From Hermodice carunculata (taxonomy: Eukaryota; Annelida; Polychaeta; Eunicida; Amphinomidae), in contig OZ026619.1 of the NCBI GenBank assembly GCA_964020975.1, forward strand, positions 87,423,706 through 87,487,705: 64,000 nt of DNA, read 5' to 3'. How positions within the stretch are numbered: the first letter of the stretch is position 1; each line of letters begins with the position of its first letter. Of this stretch, positions 1 to 11,680 are shown in pieces. Below the pieces are notes generated by a model that was given only the letters and a program-made list of their open reading frames with translations, was not told the origin of the DNA and did not search any database. The translations under genes and the position numbers were made by a program.

Positions 1-286
1 TTTCATTTAGCTCCATGCTGTTCATAAGCAATGGGTAATATGTTCCAAACTTGCAGCAAACATAAAAATTATGCATCGTGCGTTACTAGATGGGCTATAA
101 TGTGATAAAACACAGATCTCCACAAGTCACACAGCGGACTATGACCTTTATCAATCTACTGACAAGCGAAGTTGCGTACATGAGACGCGTTTATTATTGG
201 CCTATTTTAGAATAAAAAGACACAGTGGAAAGAGGTGAAAGTTCATATACCATTGATGCACGAAGACAACTGTGCATTTCACTTAC

Positions 287-368
287 CTCCAGCTTTAACG
301 ATATAGTTATCTATAAAGTATGAGCCTGATTTGACAGTCCCTATCTCCCTCAATAGTTGAATCGGAAC
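287..368 (-). CDS. Candidate internal exon of an unrecognised gene
   Basis: Read on the minus strand, a long polypyrimidine tract and CAG acceptor (369-371) precede an 82-base open segment that ends at a consensus GTAAGT donor (281-286). It encodes 27 codons (VPIQLLREIGTVKSGSYF, then IDNYIVKAG) plus one base, so it runs from phase 0 to phase 1. Both splice sites are strong and the peptide is not low-complexity, which favours a real internal exon over chance. I do not recognise the protein family. The next exon would lie left of the window. No upstream exon was identified between here and the LINE at 2590. Confidence 0.5.
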
Positions 369-797
369 CTGGAAGAGACAGGGAGAAAAAAAACGGAATG
401 AATATTTTGCATATTCAGCTGGATTCTTGTAATGATACGTTGCCCTTCTTGCGTAAAACTTAAAGTATCTAAGTACGTCTGGGTTCACTAATACCATATT
501 ATTATTTGTGTGACCAACTACAAATACAGGAAATGATTAAAAAGAAAAAACTCAGATATCGGTCTATCGGACCCCTCGGAGTGCATGGATCTGGCAGAAA
601 ATGTAAAAACTGTTTTAAATTTTCGCCAACTTGCCTAAATCATTATTTTGTGCATTTCTGACAAAACACAGCATCTGAGCACTAAATTATTTTTACGTGA
701 CCCTAAAACCCTGAAACACAAATTCCCGAGGGAAAATTAGAGAGGAAATGTACAGCATACAAAACTGTAATGGACCACTTTTAATACAACACACACA

Positions 798-851
<54 letters not shown>

Positions 852-1100
852 TACATACATACATACATATATACACGTAGGTATTGATACATATTTTATA
901 TAAATCTTTATTTTTGTTATGGAGTCCTATCAAAACCGATCTGTTTGATCTGAGACACTTTTACCCATATGAACCAGTATATTTGTTTCTACACACTTTT
1001 AGTAAAACCAGTGTATTTGCTGTCTGATAACTTTACATGTAAAAGCCAGATTGTTTGTACCGAGATCGTTTTATTAAACAGTTAAAAAAACTTGTCTGTT
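369..1100. other. Non-coding stretch with an AC microsatellite
   Basis: No coding signal is visible apart from the (AC)n/(ATAC)n microsatellite listed separately. If the exon at 287-368 is real, this would be intron. Confidence 0.5.
787..871. repeat. (AC)n followed by (ATAC)n microsatellite
   Basis: About 60 bases of AC dinucleotide, once interrupted by AT, run into about 25 bases of ATAC repeats. Confidence 0.97.
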
Positions 1101-1300
1101 NNNNNNNNNNNNNNNNNNNNNNNNNNNNNNNNNNNNNNNNNNNNNNNNNNNNNNNNNNNNNNNNNNNNNNNNNNNNNNNNNNNNNNNNNNNNNNNNNNNN
1201 NNNNNNNNNNNNNNNNNNNNNNNNNNNNNNNNNNNNNNNNNNNNNNNNNNNNNNNNNNNNNNNNNNNNNNNNNNNNNNNNNNNNNNNNNNNNNNNNNNNN
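1101..1300. other. Assembly gap (200 N)
   Basis: Exactly 200 N. The same size recurs at 24486-24685, so it is probably a placeholder length and not a measured one. Confidence 0.99.
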
Positions 1301-1559
1301 TGCATATTAAAGTAGAACTATAACGCGTCAACGACAAGTTGTCCTCAACTGACAAACTTCAATGTCAAAACTTTGATCATCTCAGATACTCAGGGGTTGT
1401 TCGATGCCCTCCACAGGATCGTTTCTACCCTCTGAGTATCCGGACGACACAAGCTCTTGAGAGATCTACACACTCCAGGGTATTAGACAAAGGATGATCA
1501 TTGTTTATCTCGAATCGAATTATAGAGCACCGTTTGCACGGTCACATATGAGAAATATT

Positions 1560-2140
1560 TCCATGGGCTATTTCAGACAGACGTGCCAAAGCCACAAAAA
1601 CCGCATGTACTCAAACTAACCCAACCTGATGCACCCCCAACCAAGTCTTGAAGAGGATCTGCTAAACGCATGTTCAGGATCCGCTGCATGTTAACGAATC
1701 GTTTTACTAATGTGCCATAACATGCCTGTTAGCAATCACTCGATACTTCAAAACCAACAAGACATGCAGCAACGACCCATCCAAGGTATATCACCTTCGC
1801 CTTCGAAGATTTGGTCAGCGGGCTTGGAGAAAACTACACATACATGCATTTAACTCTGTATCTCTATAAAATACATTCACTCGCGCTTTTCCAAAAACGC
1901 ACTAAATTCAAGAAATGAAAGGAGGCCTACCTTGTGAACAACCTTGGTGGTGACAGAGCCTCGCTACATTCTCACCAAGTCTGAAGAATATCCACTATGC
2001 ATTTTGGGATATGTCGACAAACGCAAGTACACAAAAGTTAGTAAACATCAAAGCACCACCCACTGAATCACTGTAGACTCCTTTGGTTGAACAAATAAGG
2101 TCCAGGCATACCTCGATTTTGCAAAGCATTTCAAAGGCTT
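1560..2140. repeat. Degenerate copies of the ~525 bp repeat family
   Basis: Phrases of the 16.7-19.7 kb repeat recur here in eroded form: 'gaacaaccttggtgg', 'ctcaccaagtctgaag', 'acccatccaaggtat' and 'gaacaaataaggtcc'. No open reading frame of note is present. Divergence is clearly higher than in the main array, so these are old copies. Confidence 0.55.
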
Positions 2141-3276
2141 TCAATACATATCACATTGTTTCACGGTGATTAATTTGTATTGTTTTCTCGTACATATATA
2201 TGTTTACACTGTTACATAGATATTCAATAATCGTAGAATTACGTTTAAAAGATTATGTTTTGAAATATATCGAATGCATTGGTATAATTAAATATAAAAG
2301 TTTTTCCTTTGAATTCATGCAAACGGCCTACTCATCCTAATCCATTCAATATTTTAAAAATTGATCCTATGCTTACCTGAAAGTGATTACTAGTACATAT
2401 TTCTGTGGTTACACTAATAATTGCCTTGTCAATCGAACACCCACAGTTTGACTGGCTGACATTTATTGCGTGTTATTTATTTATTGCGTCCAGAAAATAC
2501 AGTTATTTACAAGGTTATTGTAGTCTTCAGTAAACCAGGCTTAGGCTTTTCTTTGACGCACTTTCTACGATATCATTTTCACCTAAGCGGAGGGAGCTTA
2601 TTTGACGGGGATGTGGTCTCATGGATTACCTATGTTCAGTTCAATCTCTTTCAACTTATAGATGAACCCACCAGGATAAGCGAATACTCGAATAATTTAT
2701 TAGACCTTGTCATTACTGATTCTCCAGGTCTTGTTCTGGACTCTGGAACCCTTGCGCAAATCTCAAATTCTGACCACTGTGTAATCTTTTGTTCATTCCC
2801 CCTTTCCCTTCACAAGGACAAGCCTTTCAAAAGATCAGTATGGGACTTCAAAAAAAGGCAATTTCTGTGACCTCAATGCTGCCCTTTCTACCGCCCCTTG
2901 GAACACTGCTCATGATGTCTTTGATTCTATTGACGATGCCGTATCATACTGGTCTAATCTCTTTCTATCTACTGCAAAGGAATTTATTCCCTATAAGGAA
3001 GTTACCATTCGCCCTAAGGACAAACCTTGGATAACTGCAGACATCAAAAAACATATTCGACGTCGTAATCGTGCATGGAAACGCTTCAAGAGAGTATCCA
3101 ACCAACCCCGCCCCCATACTCACGACCTTCACCCTAAGATTGACAGGTTATACCAATTCTACAAAAAATATCGTAACAAGGTTGTTACCATAATAAGAAA
3201 ATCTGTCTCCTCTTACTTTTCTAATCTGCAGCTTCGACTTGATGAAAAAGACATAAATCCCAAACAATGGTGGAGC

Positions 3277-5274
3277 TTGTCCAAGTCTGTCCTGGGATGC
3301 AAAATTCACCAAGATATACCCTCGATCATTGACGATAACAAGATCGTTTCTTGTATTACGGAAAAATGTGAAATGTTTAACTCATACTTTGCCGGCCAGT
3401 GTAAAACACTTCCTGATGTTGATGCCCCACCCCTGCCTGATTTCACGTTCCGAACTGAAGCACGCTTACACAATATTACTATTAATGAAGACAGTGTTAA
3501 GAAAGTTCTATCTTCCCTGAGACTATCCTCTGCATCAGGCCCAGATAATATAGGGAATATCCTACTTAAAAACACAGCTGATTCGATCTGTAAACCACTT
3601 ACAAAAATCTTTCAACTTTCTCTTAGTCTCTCCCTTTTTCTCGATGTTTGGAAGAGATCCAACATATGTCCTGTCTTCAAAAAGGCCAACAGACAGATTA
3701 AAAACAATTATCGTCCTATTTCATTGCTCTGTAATGTTTCAAAGGTGTTTGAACGACTTGTCTTTAATGCACTTTATGAATACTTGACACAAAATAACCT
3801 ACTCACTTCCAAAAATTCTGGCTTTAAGGCCAATGACTCCACTGTCAATCAGCTTTTGCACATCCTTCACAATATCTACAACGGTCTAGAACAGTCCAAA
3901 GAAGCCAGAATGGTGTTCCTAGATGTGTCCAAGGCATTTGATAAGGTTTGGCACCCTGGCCTCCTTTTTAAACTTCGACAACTTGGCATCTCTGACAATC
4001 TTGTAGCCTGGATTGATAGTTATCTCTCAAACCGATTCCAACGAGTAATTATTCATGGCCAATCTTCATCATGGCTACGTATCGAAACTGGTGTGCCCCA
4101 GGGTTCCATTTTGGGCCCACTTCTCTTTCTGGTCTATATTAATGACTTAGTTCACAATATTACATGTGATGTCAGACTTTTTGCTGATGACACCAGTCTA
4201 CTTGAAGTTGTTAATAACCCCATCGAAGCTTCTAATCACCTGAACATTAATCTCTCAATTATACATAACTGGGGAAAGATGTGGCGTGTTATCTTTAACG
4301 CTTTAAAGTCTCTTTCTGTGATATTTTCAACTAAGCTTGTCAAACCACACCATCCATCCGTTCGTCTCGGAGACTCTGAAATACCTGAGGCAAACTCACA
4401 CACGCATCTTGGTATCACTCTCAGTAGCAATTTATCCTGGCATGCTCACATTACTCGCATTACCACCAAAGCTAGCCAACGAATTGCCCTTCTGCGTAGA
4501 TTCAAATATAAACTTTCCCGCAAAGCTCTGATCAAACTCTATTTAACTATGATTCGACCAATTCTTGAATATGGTTGTGTGCTCTTTGACAATTGTGGTC
4601 ACGGCCTTTCTGATCTTATTGAATCCATACAGTTTGAAGCCGCTAAAACATGCACAGGTGCATTAAGACAGACGTCACATGCCAATCTCCTACGTGAACT
4701 TGGTTGTACAACACTCGCCAGCAGAAGGAAGTACTTTAAGTTACTTCTTCTTTACAAAATGTATCACAACTTAACACCCTCCTATCTCTATCAACTAATT
4801 CCCTCAACTATCAATGCTCGTAACCTTCGCCACGTTAGCTCCATACGTCCCATTAATTGCAAAACTAATCGCTTAGACAAATCCTTCCTTCCTGACACTA
4901 TTAAGCTGTGGAACAATCTTCCTTCTGACATAAGAGACTCAATTTCCCTCCAAATATTTAAATCAAAACTGAAAGCAACTCTACTAGCAGTGGACCATGT
5001 TCCTGTTCACTATACCCAAGGACACAGATTTGCCAACATTTGTCATACCCAGCTTCGTCTTGGATTCTCGAGACTTAACTTTGATCTCTTTAAAGTCAAC
5101 ATCATCCCGCAACCTACATGTTCCTGCTCTTACCCCTCTGAAGACTTCAACATTTTCTGTTCTTTTGTCCAAAGTATTCAACTCACAGAACTAAACTTCT
5201 CAACTCCGTCATCCCAATTATTGCTCCCGGCGTCCACCCGAATCTTATTATACACACAGCAAGTGACAGGCTAG
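3277..5274 (+). CDS. LINE reverse transcriptase (open segment)
   Basis: This 665-codon open segment lies within the LINE. Its first Met is internal, because the coding frame continues upstream (KPWITADIKKHIRRRNRAWK). RT motifs in order are NNYRPISLLCN, the motif A region VFLDVSKAFDKVW (about residue 211), GVPQGSILGPLLF (about 271) and the catalytic FADDTSL (about 301). A thumb region follows (LYLTMIRPILEYG), then a cysteine-containing tail (TCSCSYPSED). RNA-templated DNA synthesis at the nicked target site is the known family role. The natural C-terminus is displaced by a frameshift near 5148, so the last 40 or so residues of this frame are not the original ones. The catalytic aspartates are intact, but the truncated endonuclease means the copy cannot move by itself. 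Confidence 0.88.
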   Translation: MSKSVLGCKIHQDIPSIIDDNKIVSCITEKCEMFNSYFAGQCKTLPDVDAPPLPDFTFRTEARLHNITINEDSVKKVLSSLRLSSASGPDNIGNILLKNTADSICKPLTKIFQLSLSLSLFLDVWKRSNICPVFKKANRQIKNNYRPISLLCNVSKVFERLVFNALYEYLTQNNLLTSKNSGFKANDSTVNQLLHILHNIYNGLEQSKEARMVFLDVSKAFDKVWHPGLLFKLRQLGISDNLVAWIDSYLSNRFQRVIIHGQSSSWLRIETGVPQGSILGPLLFLVYINDLVHNITCDVRLFADDTSLLEVVNNPIEASNHLNINLSIIHNWGKMWRVIFNALKSLSVIFSTKLVKPHHPSVRLGDSEIPEANSHTHLGITLSSNLSWHAHITRITTKASQRIALLRRFKYKLSRKALIKLYLTMIRPILEYGCVLFDNCGHGLSDLIESIQFEAAKTCTGALRQTSHANLLRELGCTTLASRRKYFKLLLLYKMYHNLTPSYLYQLIPSTINARNLRHVSSIRPINCKTNRLDKSFLPDTIKLWNNLPSDIRDSISLQIFKSKLKATLLAVDHVPVHYTQGHRFANICHTQLRLGFSRLNFDLFKVNIIPQPTCSCSYPSEDFNIFCSFVQSIQLTELNFSTPSSQLLLPASTRILLYTQQVTG

Positions 5275-5505
5275 CTCATATCCTTCTCTTTGGTAGCGAC
5301 GAATTGTCCATTCCCCTCAACACACAAATTTGTGATGCTTTCCACAGATACACCGTAGACACAAGACGCTTAATATTTTAGCTCTGTTATGCACAAGCAG
5401 TCATGTCAATTGGGATAGCCGCTGACTTACACCAATTTATTTCTCATGTGTCCCATGAAAATTTCATTTTTAAATTTTTATTTTATTTCTTTATTTTTTT
5501 TTACT

Positions 5506-5560
<55 letters not shown>

Positions 5561-5563
5561 TTT
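5506..5563. repeat. (TTTA)n microsatellite in LINE 3' region
   Basis: About 14 units of TTTA sit inside the LINE 3' UTR. More LINE tail follows, so this is not the terminal repeat of the element. Confidence 0.95.
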
Positions 5564-5810
5564 GTTTTTATTTTTACCGCTGGTCTGTAATATTGTGAAC
5601 AGTGTATACATATATGTGTGTGCATTCTACCCGTAATGAACTATCTTTCTTTGTTTTGCATATTGGTGACGTTTTTTATTTTGATTCCTGTATGCGGGGT
5701 ACAAAACGGAAACATGTGTACAGCTTCTTTGCTAATTGTGTAACTTTGGTCATCTTTTGTCCTCTGTATTTTATAATATGCTTTTTGTGTGTCACTCCAT
5801 GTTCTGGAGA

Positions 5811-5822
5811 CCCCCCCCCCCC
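5811..5822. repeat. C12 homopolymer
   Basis: A run of 12 C in the LINE 3' UTR, one of a dozen or so long G/C homopolymers in this AT-rich window. Confidence 0.95.
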
Positions 5823-6038
5823 GATTAGTGACATCTAGATGTACTATAGGGCGATCCAGTTGAAATAAATATGTTTAAACTAAACTATGATGTGATGGTA
5901 TTAGAATGCTTATCAGAAACATTGAGTGTTAAGTGGTAAGAGTGAATGCATATGGGACAACTGCTACATATATCCAAAGGACAAGTACATACACTCAATT
6001 TTTTAGCCTTTGTGCATTAATAGTTCCCATAATTGATG

Positions 6039-6041
<3 letters not shown>

Positions 6042-6115
<74 letters not shown>
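6042..6115. repeat. (AT)n microsatellite
   Basis: About 74 bases of pure AT dinucleotide. Confidence 0.98.
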
Positions 6116-6117
<2 letters not shown>

Positions 6118-6547
6118 AAAATATTAAACTGCAGTAAATTATCCTATAAGCACCTCATACAAACAATTAAAAAGCAGTTTATCACGGGGTCTTAGAGATG
6201 AAGAATTTCAACGGCTTTTGTGTGCAAATGTATAAGCCATGTAAATTCCAAAATATCCGAAGCGTGACATTTTGAACAACTTTGTTGGAGATCAACCCAA
6301 GAGACACCAAAGTTTGAACAGATTCCAGTCACTTGTTTTGAAAAAAAAGTACATGTAGGCCTACTCATGCATACATTTACACTAGCATGGCTCTATCCCT
6401 GTACAAACCATGCTTACATGTACAACTAACCGTAATTTCAAATGTCAGTCGCACACGTCTTCCCCACGGCATTATGCTCATACACGTATAGGCCTACGCC
6501 AAAACCTAGACTGGATGCCATAAGAGATTTAGATTGGATGCTGTATT

Positions 6548-6567
6548 GGGGGGGGGGGGGGGGGGGG
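6548..6567. repeat. G20 homopolymer
   Basis: An uninterrupted run of 20 G. A C13 run follows at 7093-7105. Confidence 0.95.
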
Positions 6568-6639
6568 ACACAGGGCCTCAATCAGCCACAGATAATTACA
6601 GTGGGAAGGAAGAGGTTAACCCTGGGGATGAGCACAGTG

Positions 6640-7560
6640 GCTCTGTGCCTTGACCGTTTGTGATATCAACAGGCTGATTAACAGTTTCTTGGACAACAGG
6701 AAACAAAGGGAAGTGTTCGATGGTGAAACATCTTCAAGGATAAAAGTCTCATGTGGTGTATACCACGTGGCTCAGTCATTGACCCCCATCTATTCCTCGT
6801 ATTCATCAACGGCCTATCGGATGGCCTATCGGCTTGCTCATCATAACGTCACCAGTAGTCGAGCTAAGCCATGAAGATTGGAAAATGGAGTTCCAGCCAC
6901 AGAATGTTGGCCTAGCGTCCTAAGAATCACCAGAAGCTAAAATCCACACCGATCAAGATAATCCCTCCATGGCCATATCCTTCAAGACCAAAATTTAGTG
7001 AAAGAAAAAAAATGGAGTATGCAATTCTGAAGTAAACTGGAACGACCATATCGTTTGTGTATTTTTTTCTTTTTTTTTAATCTCCATTTGGACCCCCCCC
7101 CCCCCAACAAGGCCTTATCCGTCCACACATAAAATATATACAACACCTGTACAGGATCCCTACACAAGAGAGAACCAAAATCAAGATAGATATGACACAG
7201 GGGTGGACAGCGAGGTATGTAACAAACAACTACAAAACAGAGGCAATCGTCAGTTTCATTTAAGTCAAGGTCTTGGTTGGCGCAGGCTCCTTCGACATCC
7301 AGAACATCAAGAAATCTTCATCACAGCATCGTCCCTGCTACCTTTTCACCAACTGTCATTCCTTCAACACCCATGCCTACCAAGAGCAATAGTTTAATGG
7401 AATAACTTTCAGCAAAAGTCGCCACTGCTCCTTCTCTCGATGTATTCAAGAATGGAGTCTGTACCGCAGTTATTCATAATGTAACCCAAATTACTCCCAG
7501 CTATCTCCTTATTTTGTCTTCAATGCACTTCCCCACGCACTCCTAATACATGTATCTATT
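6640..7560 (+). mobile_element. Decayed LINE reverse transcriptase fragment
   Basis: Reading through several frames gives an ordered RT 3' half. INSFLDNRKQREVFDGETSS lies near 6680. PRGSVIDPHLFLVFINGL (the GVPQGS block) lies near 6765-6815. QDPYTREN and a relic of RYVTNNYK lie near 7150-7240. A C-terminal tail with ATAPSLDVFKNGV lies near 7430. Multiple frameshifts and stops mark an old copy. The motif wording differs from the LINE at 2590, so it is a separate family, probably also CR1-group. A C13 run interrupts it at 7093-7105. Confidence 0.75.
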
Positions 7561-8539
7561 ATCTCCTTATTCTTACTTTATTTTTAATTCAAGTACACTG
7601 TACACGTAATGATTTAATAAATGCCAAATTCATCATTACATATAGCCAAGCTAAGCGAGGCAAACAAAATGGAGGTTCGACGTGTTTAGCGGCCTATACT
7701 TATCTAATCAAGTACTCCATCTTAGCTTTGGGCTCAATTATTTATTCCAAACACATCTAACAAGAAATTATTTAGTCCACATTATCACAGCGTCAAATCA
7801 TATATTTAAAACACACCCAATCCCCTCATCCGATATACAAATACTTATTTTCTCAAGCAAAATAACTGTGTCAATACTCTTTCTTTTAGATCGTTATAAA
7901 TTTATATAAACTGACGCATATCCTTTTAAATACGTTCTGGTTCTCAAATTATGCGAACTAGCAGTGTATCACATTGTTCTCCAGAGTAACAGTCCGATGG
8001 CTTTTTATTGCTTGTCATTTATTGCACTGCTTCAATGTATAAATTGAAAGATGTCACCTACGCTAATGAAGCATGAAAATGATTAGTATATCATGAAAGA
8101 TAAAGTGAATATCAATAGCATTGAAAATGAGAGATCTGAGTGCTTTGCAATAAATTACGGGCTCTTAGATGATTGCTTTGAGACACAGGAGTTTTGGAAG
8201 GTGACATGTTGAAAATAGGGAATCTTTTGGAAGGTACCATATCTGTATAGCAAAATGTAGGGAGTAAATCCCCCAGATGTGGCTCTCTTACACAACATTA
8301 TACAGTCTTTTCTGTGGATAGATAGGATGCGATATCAACCGGGAAAAAATGACAGCCCATTCACCAAAAAGCCCATACTCATTTCATTAACTTTAGTAAA
8401 ATTTATGGGCATACTGTCGTTCAAATTTACTGACGTCTAAAATGATCGTGTAAAAACAATCTTCAAACTAGAAAAGATGATTTGCTGCATAGCAAATGTG
8501 TGTGTCTTCAAAGCATATTGGTATTGCAATGTACAACTA
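7561..8539. other. Non-coding, nothing recognised
   Basis: AT-rich sequence with no exon-like segment, long open frame or clear repeat seen by eye. Confidence 0.45.
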
Positions 8540-9190
8540 TTCCATAACGCAGGAGCAGAAGTTGGAATGGCATCTCTATCTATAATAGCTTTGAAGTTAT
8601 TCAAGATCTAAAAATTCTAGTGGTGTTACTTAGCATAATTTAAATTGCTACAACTTTATTTTTAATTCATTGGGTGTGCAATGGTCAACAACCCCCTAGT
8701 AGAAGTTGGAATGACATCTCTATTTATTATAGTATTATAGTGTTGAAGATATTCAAGACTGAAAATTTCGAATATTGCTAATTAGCATAATTTAAATTGT
8801 AGCTACAACTTTTGCTTTAGATTCATTACATGCGCAATGGTCAATAACTCCCTAGTACAAGTTGAAATAGCTTCTCTAGCTATAATAGTTTTGAAGATAT
8901 TCATGATTTAAAATTTAAAATGCTGCTCATTAGCATAATTTTAATTGCAACAACTTTTGTTCTAATTCATTAGATGCGCAATGGTCAATAACCCCCTAGT
9001 AGAAGTTGGAATGACATCGCTATCTATTATACTTTTGAAGATATTCAAGATTTAAAATTTCAAATGTCCCTTATTTGCATTATTTTAAACATCTTTATTC
9101 CTCTGCATAAAAAGGCCCAACTTCTTGTATGGAGGTACAATCATGCAAAGTTTGGAGTTTCTATGTATAATAGTGTCGGACTAATTCACT
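8540..9190. repeat. Tandem repeat, four units of ~144-156 bp
   Basis: The phrase 'agaagttggaatgacatctc' or a close variant starts near 8557, 8701, 8857 and 9001, giving periods of 144, 156 and 144. Each unit continues through 'gaagatattcaaga', 'ttagcataattt' and 'gcgcaatggtcaata'. Related pieces occur inverted at 37.1-37.4 kb and 38.9-39.1 kb. A direct relative sits at 19.87-20.0 kb. It is therefore one module of a larger dispersed family. Confidence 0.85.
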
Positions 9191-9192
9191 GG

Positions 9193-9194
9193 TA

Positions 9195-9266
<72 letters not shown>
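9193..9266. repeat. (GAAA)n microsatellite
   Basis: About 18 pure GAAA units at the right edge of the tandem array. Confidence 0.97.
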
Positions 9267-9633
9267 ATTTTAGGAAAAACAGAAAAGTGTGTGTTGACTC
9301 ACACACTTTAATTACGCCTAAATGCATGCTCAGTGGGTTTCCAGGTCAGATCACCTTCGCTACGCACACACTGACATTTACATGACAAAGTGATGTCCAC
9401 AAGAAAACCCTGAAGACGTCATTAATCAATAAAGCTTCAGGTAAATGGATAATCAAATTAAGAACCTGTTTTCTTAGATTATTTTTAAAGTCATACATAA
9501 TCTTGGCATGAAAGAGTGCAAAAATAAATTTTAAACACGGCGTTACGGCTTTTCAAGTAGTCATAGGACAAATAAATAGGAAACTTATGAAAAAAAATTC
9601 ACAGGACCACAAATTGACAGGATCTTCATCCTC

Positions 9634-9974
9634 GGGGGGGGGGGGTACCACCATTACTTAGTAGGTAGGCTCTGCGGGAAAGACTCACCATTTTTGACCA
9701 CTTGTCGCTCTCAAAGACTCCCCTCCTTCAAACCATCGATCCTATAGGCCCCATGTTTTTCAATGTTTTCGCTCCCAAAGACCCCCATAAATTGTACTCG
9801 AGTTCAATTACGGCTCTTTTTCCCTCATGGGATGTGTACTTCTACCCTGGGACTTTGTCAATTCCAGCTCCCAGGGACCCCCTATTTTCTTATTGATTAG
9901 CTCCCACGGGGTCTGAATTTCATACCCTCAGTGGAGCATATGCACCCGAAAATATGGGTAGTGCCCCCCCCCCC
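9634..9974. mobile_element. MITE-like element bounded by poly-G and poly-C
   Basis: G12 followed by 'taccaccattac' faces C11 preceded by 'tgggtagtg', so the ends form an inverted repeat. The roughly 340 bp interior has no coding potential. It resembles the element at 52830-53164: both carry a 'cgctctnaaag' then 'cccctc' block shortly after the G-run. No target-site duplication could be defined because the homopolymers obscure the boundaries. Confidence 0.5.
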
Positions 9975-10589
9975 TTCTAACTTGGCCTGTAGAAAAACTG
10001 TATAAAAATGCATGCTTTATGAAGTTCATTATATGATTTGCAACGGTTGTACAAGGTGGGATATAACTTGCTGATGCACAAGGAGTCCCCAACAGACTTG
10101 TGTCTGTGTGCGCTTCTTGATTAGTTTCATCTTGCCGAACACATGTACAACGTGGTGCATCTCGGCTACACACAGGGAGTTCCTGCAAATATATCTGCAT
10201 ACACCTAATTACGAGAATCCGAACATTATACATTGTCCAATGGATTCACATACAATGAAAGCCATTTGTTCATTTACGGCACGTTCCCAGCAGTATCTTT
10301 TCAGGCTTAAATCATTGAGTGGGTTCTATTATTTCCAACAGAAGACATCATCTGGGGTTATTTGTCAATACACAGTGAGCTCTGCAAAGTTTATCAATGC
10401 CGGCTTCACGAGAGTTCACGGCATGTCGTTCAACATCTGAACCAAATTTAACCATGAAGAGTGAAGTCCTGCAGACATACATCCGTGCAGACTTTAACAG
10501 TTTTGCAACGTGCAACCATTTGGGATGTCATATAGTTTCCTTACATTTTGAAATAGCGATATGGGGGCACATCAAAGACAACAACAATT

Positions 10590-10767
10590 GGGGGGGGGGG
10601 GGGGCATGGAAGCAAGTGGTCCTTTAAGGATTAGGACATTATGGGGTCATTTGTCCAAACATTACGTCCTTGCTAGTATCTTGGTCCAAAATACGTTTCC
10701 TGTAGATTGTTGGCTGTCCCTTTTGAAGAGCATGGCGATAATCGCCTTCCTACCCCCCCCCCCCCCC
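10590..10767. repeat. Segment bounded by G15 and C15
   Basis: G15 (10590-10604) is followed by 'catggaagc' and C15 (10753-10767) is preceded by 'cgccttccta', an imperfect inverted arrangement. It is shorter than the other poly-G-bounded elements. It could be an internally deleted relative or chance pairing of homopolymers. Confidence 0.35.
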
Positions 10768-11680
10768 GATTTATTTAGAAATTTGAGAGTCAAGACAACT
10801 TTTATTATAACATTTTCCTTTGCAATAGAGTAGGATGAAAATAGATTTGTAAGAAACTTAACCAAACTTAAAATATGAATTTTGGACAACATATATCATA
10901 GTGGTCCTTTCAGGATATCAAGTTATTGACGGTATCTCAAAATGCAAAAAACATTTCAGTATAACATGTATTATAAGTCCTTTAAGTGGGTTAGTTTACT
11001 TAAGGTATTCCATCTACAATGTGATCCAGTAAAGTTTACATATGGCAAGCACTGCAGTCATGACCCCGGCGTTACTAACGTGATGCATAGCTCATGGGTG
11101 CCCCTTGAAGGGTCTTCATGAAGGAAGCTCGATGACAACCAGTTTGTGACATGAACACACTAAATGTGATCGAAATTTGGTCGTAAAAAAAAAAAGAAAG
11201 TGTTATAAAATTCGACCAACAAAATGTATAAACCCAACCAAAGAGAAGAGCATTTACAGTATCGAACTGAAAACACCAAAGTTCAGAAAAGGTGGCGGTT
11301 TCATAGAAGACTAAAGATTTCCCACAGAAAAGAAACAACCCAACAAGCGATGAGGGCTGGCCAAATGTAACAAATGTAACGTTGAACAAATTAACGTTTC
11401 GGCATCCCCAGAAGTGTCCCTACTTAATTTCGAAGCAATTGGCCAAGCAGTTTCGGAGAAGATTTTTAAAGATTAGGTAACAAAAATGAACCCCCCAAAT
11501 CATTAAAGAGTCTTAAAATCACTGGAGCATGACCGTCGGTACAAACTTGGTAGAAACCCACCCAAAGTACATCTCCACAAGTTTGAAGTGAATCTGATTG
11601 ACGATTTGGGAGAAGTCCAAATTGTGACTTACCATTGAAACCCCCATTGACTTGCATTGTAACAAATAGGAATGCATGCA

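Larger units (their letters stand above)
2590..5886 (+). mobile_element. CR1-like non-LTR retrotransposon (LINE), 5'-truncated
   Basis: The element starts inside the apurinic/apyrimidinic-type endonuclease. The conserved end of that domain is visible (DEPTRIS, then SNSDHCVIF, the SDH signature) near 2660-2800. A connector and a full reverse transcriptase follow. The first half of the endonuclease and any ORF1 are missing, so the copy is 5'-truncated. The frame shifts once at an A-run near 2855 and once near 5148. After the second shift the natural C-terminus is readable in the third frame (HFLFFCPKYSTHRTK onward) up to the TAG at about 5379. The 3' UTR holds a (TTTA)n tract and ends near 5886 in 'gaaataaatatgtttaaac'. 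Few disruptions suggest a fairly recent insertion. The CR1/jockey-group assignment rests on domain layout and RT motifs. Confidence 0.88.
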
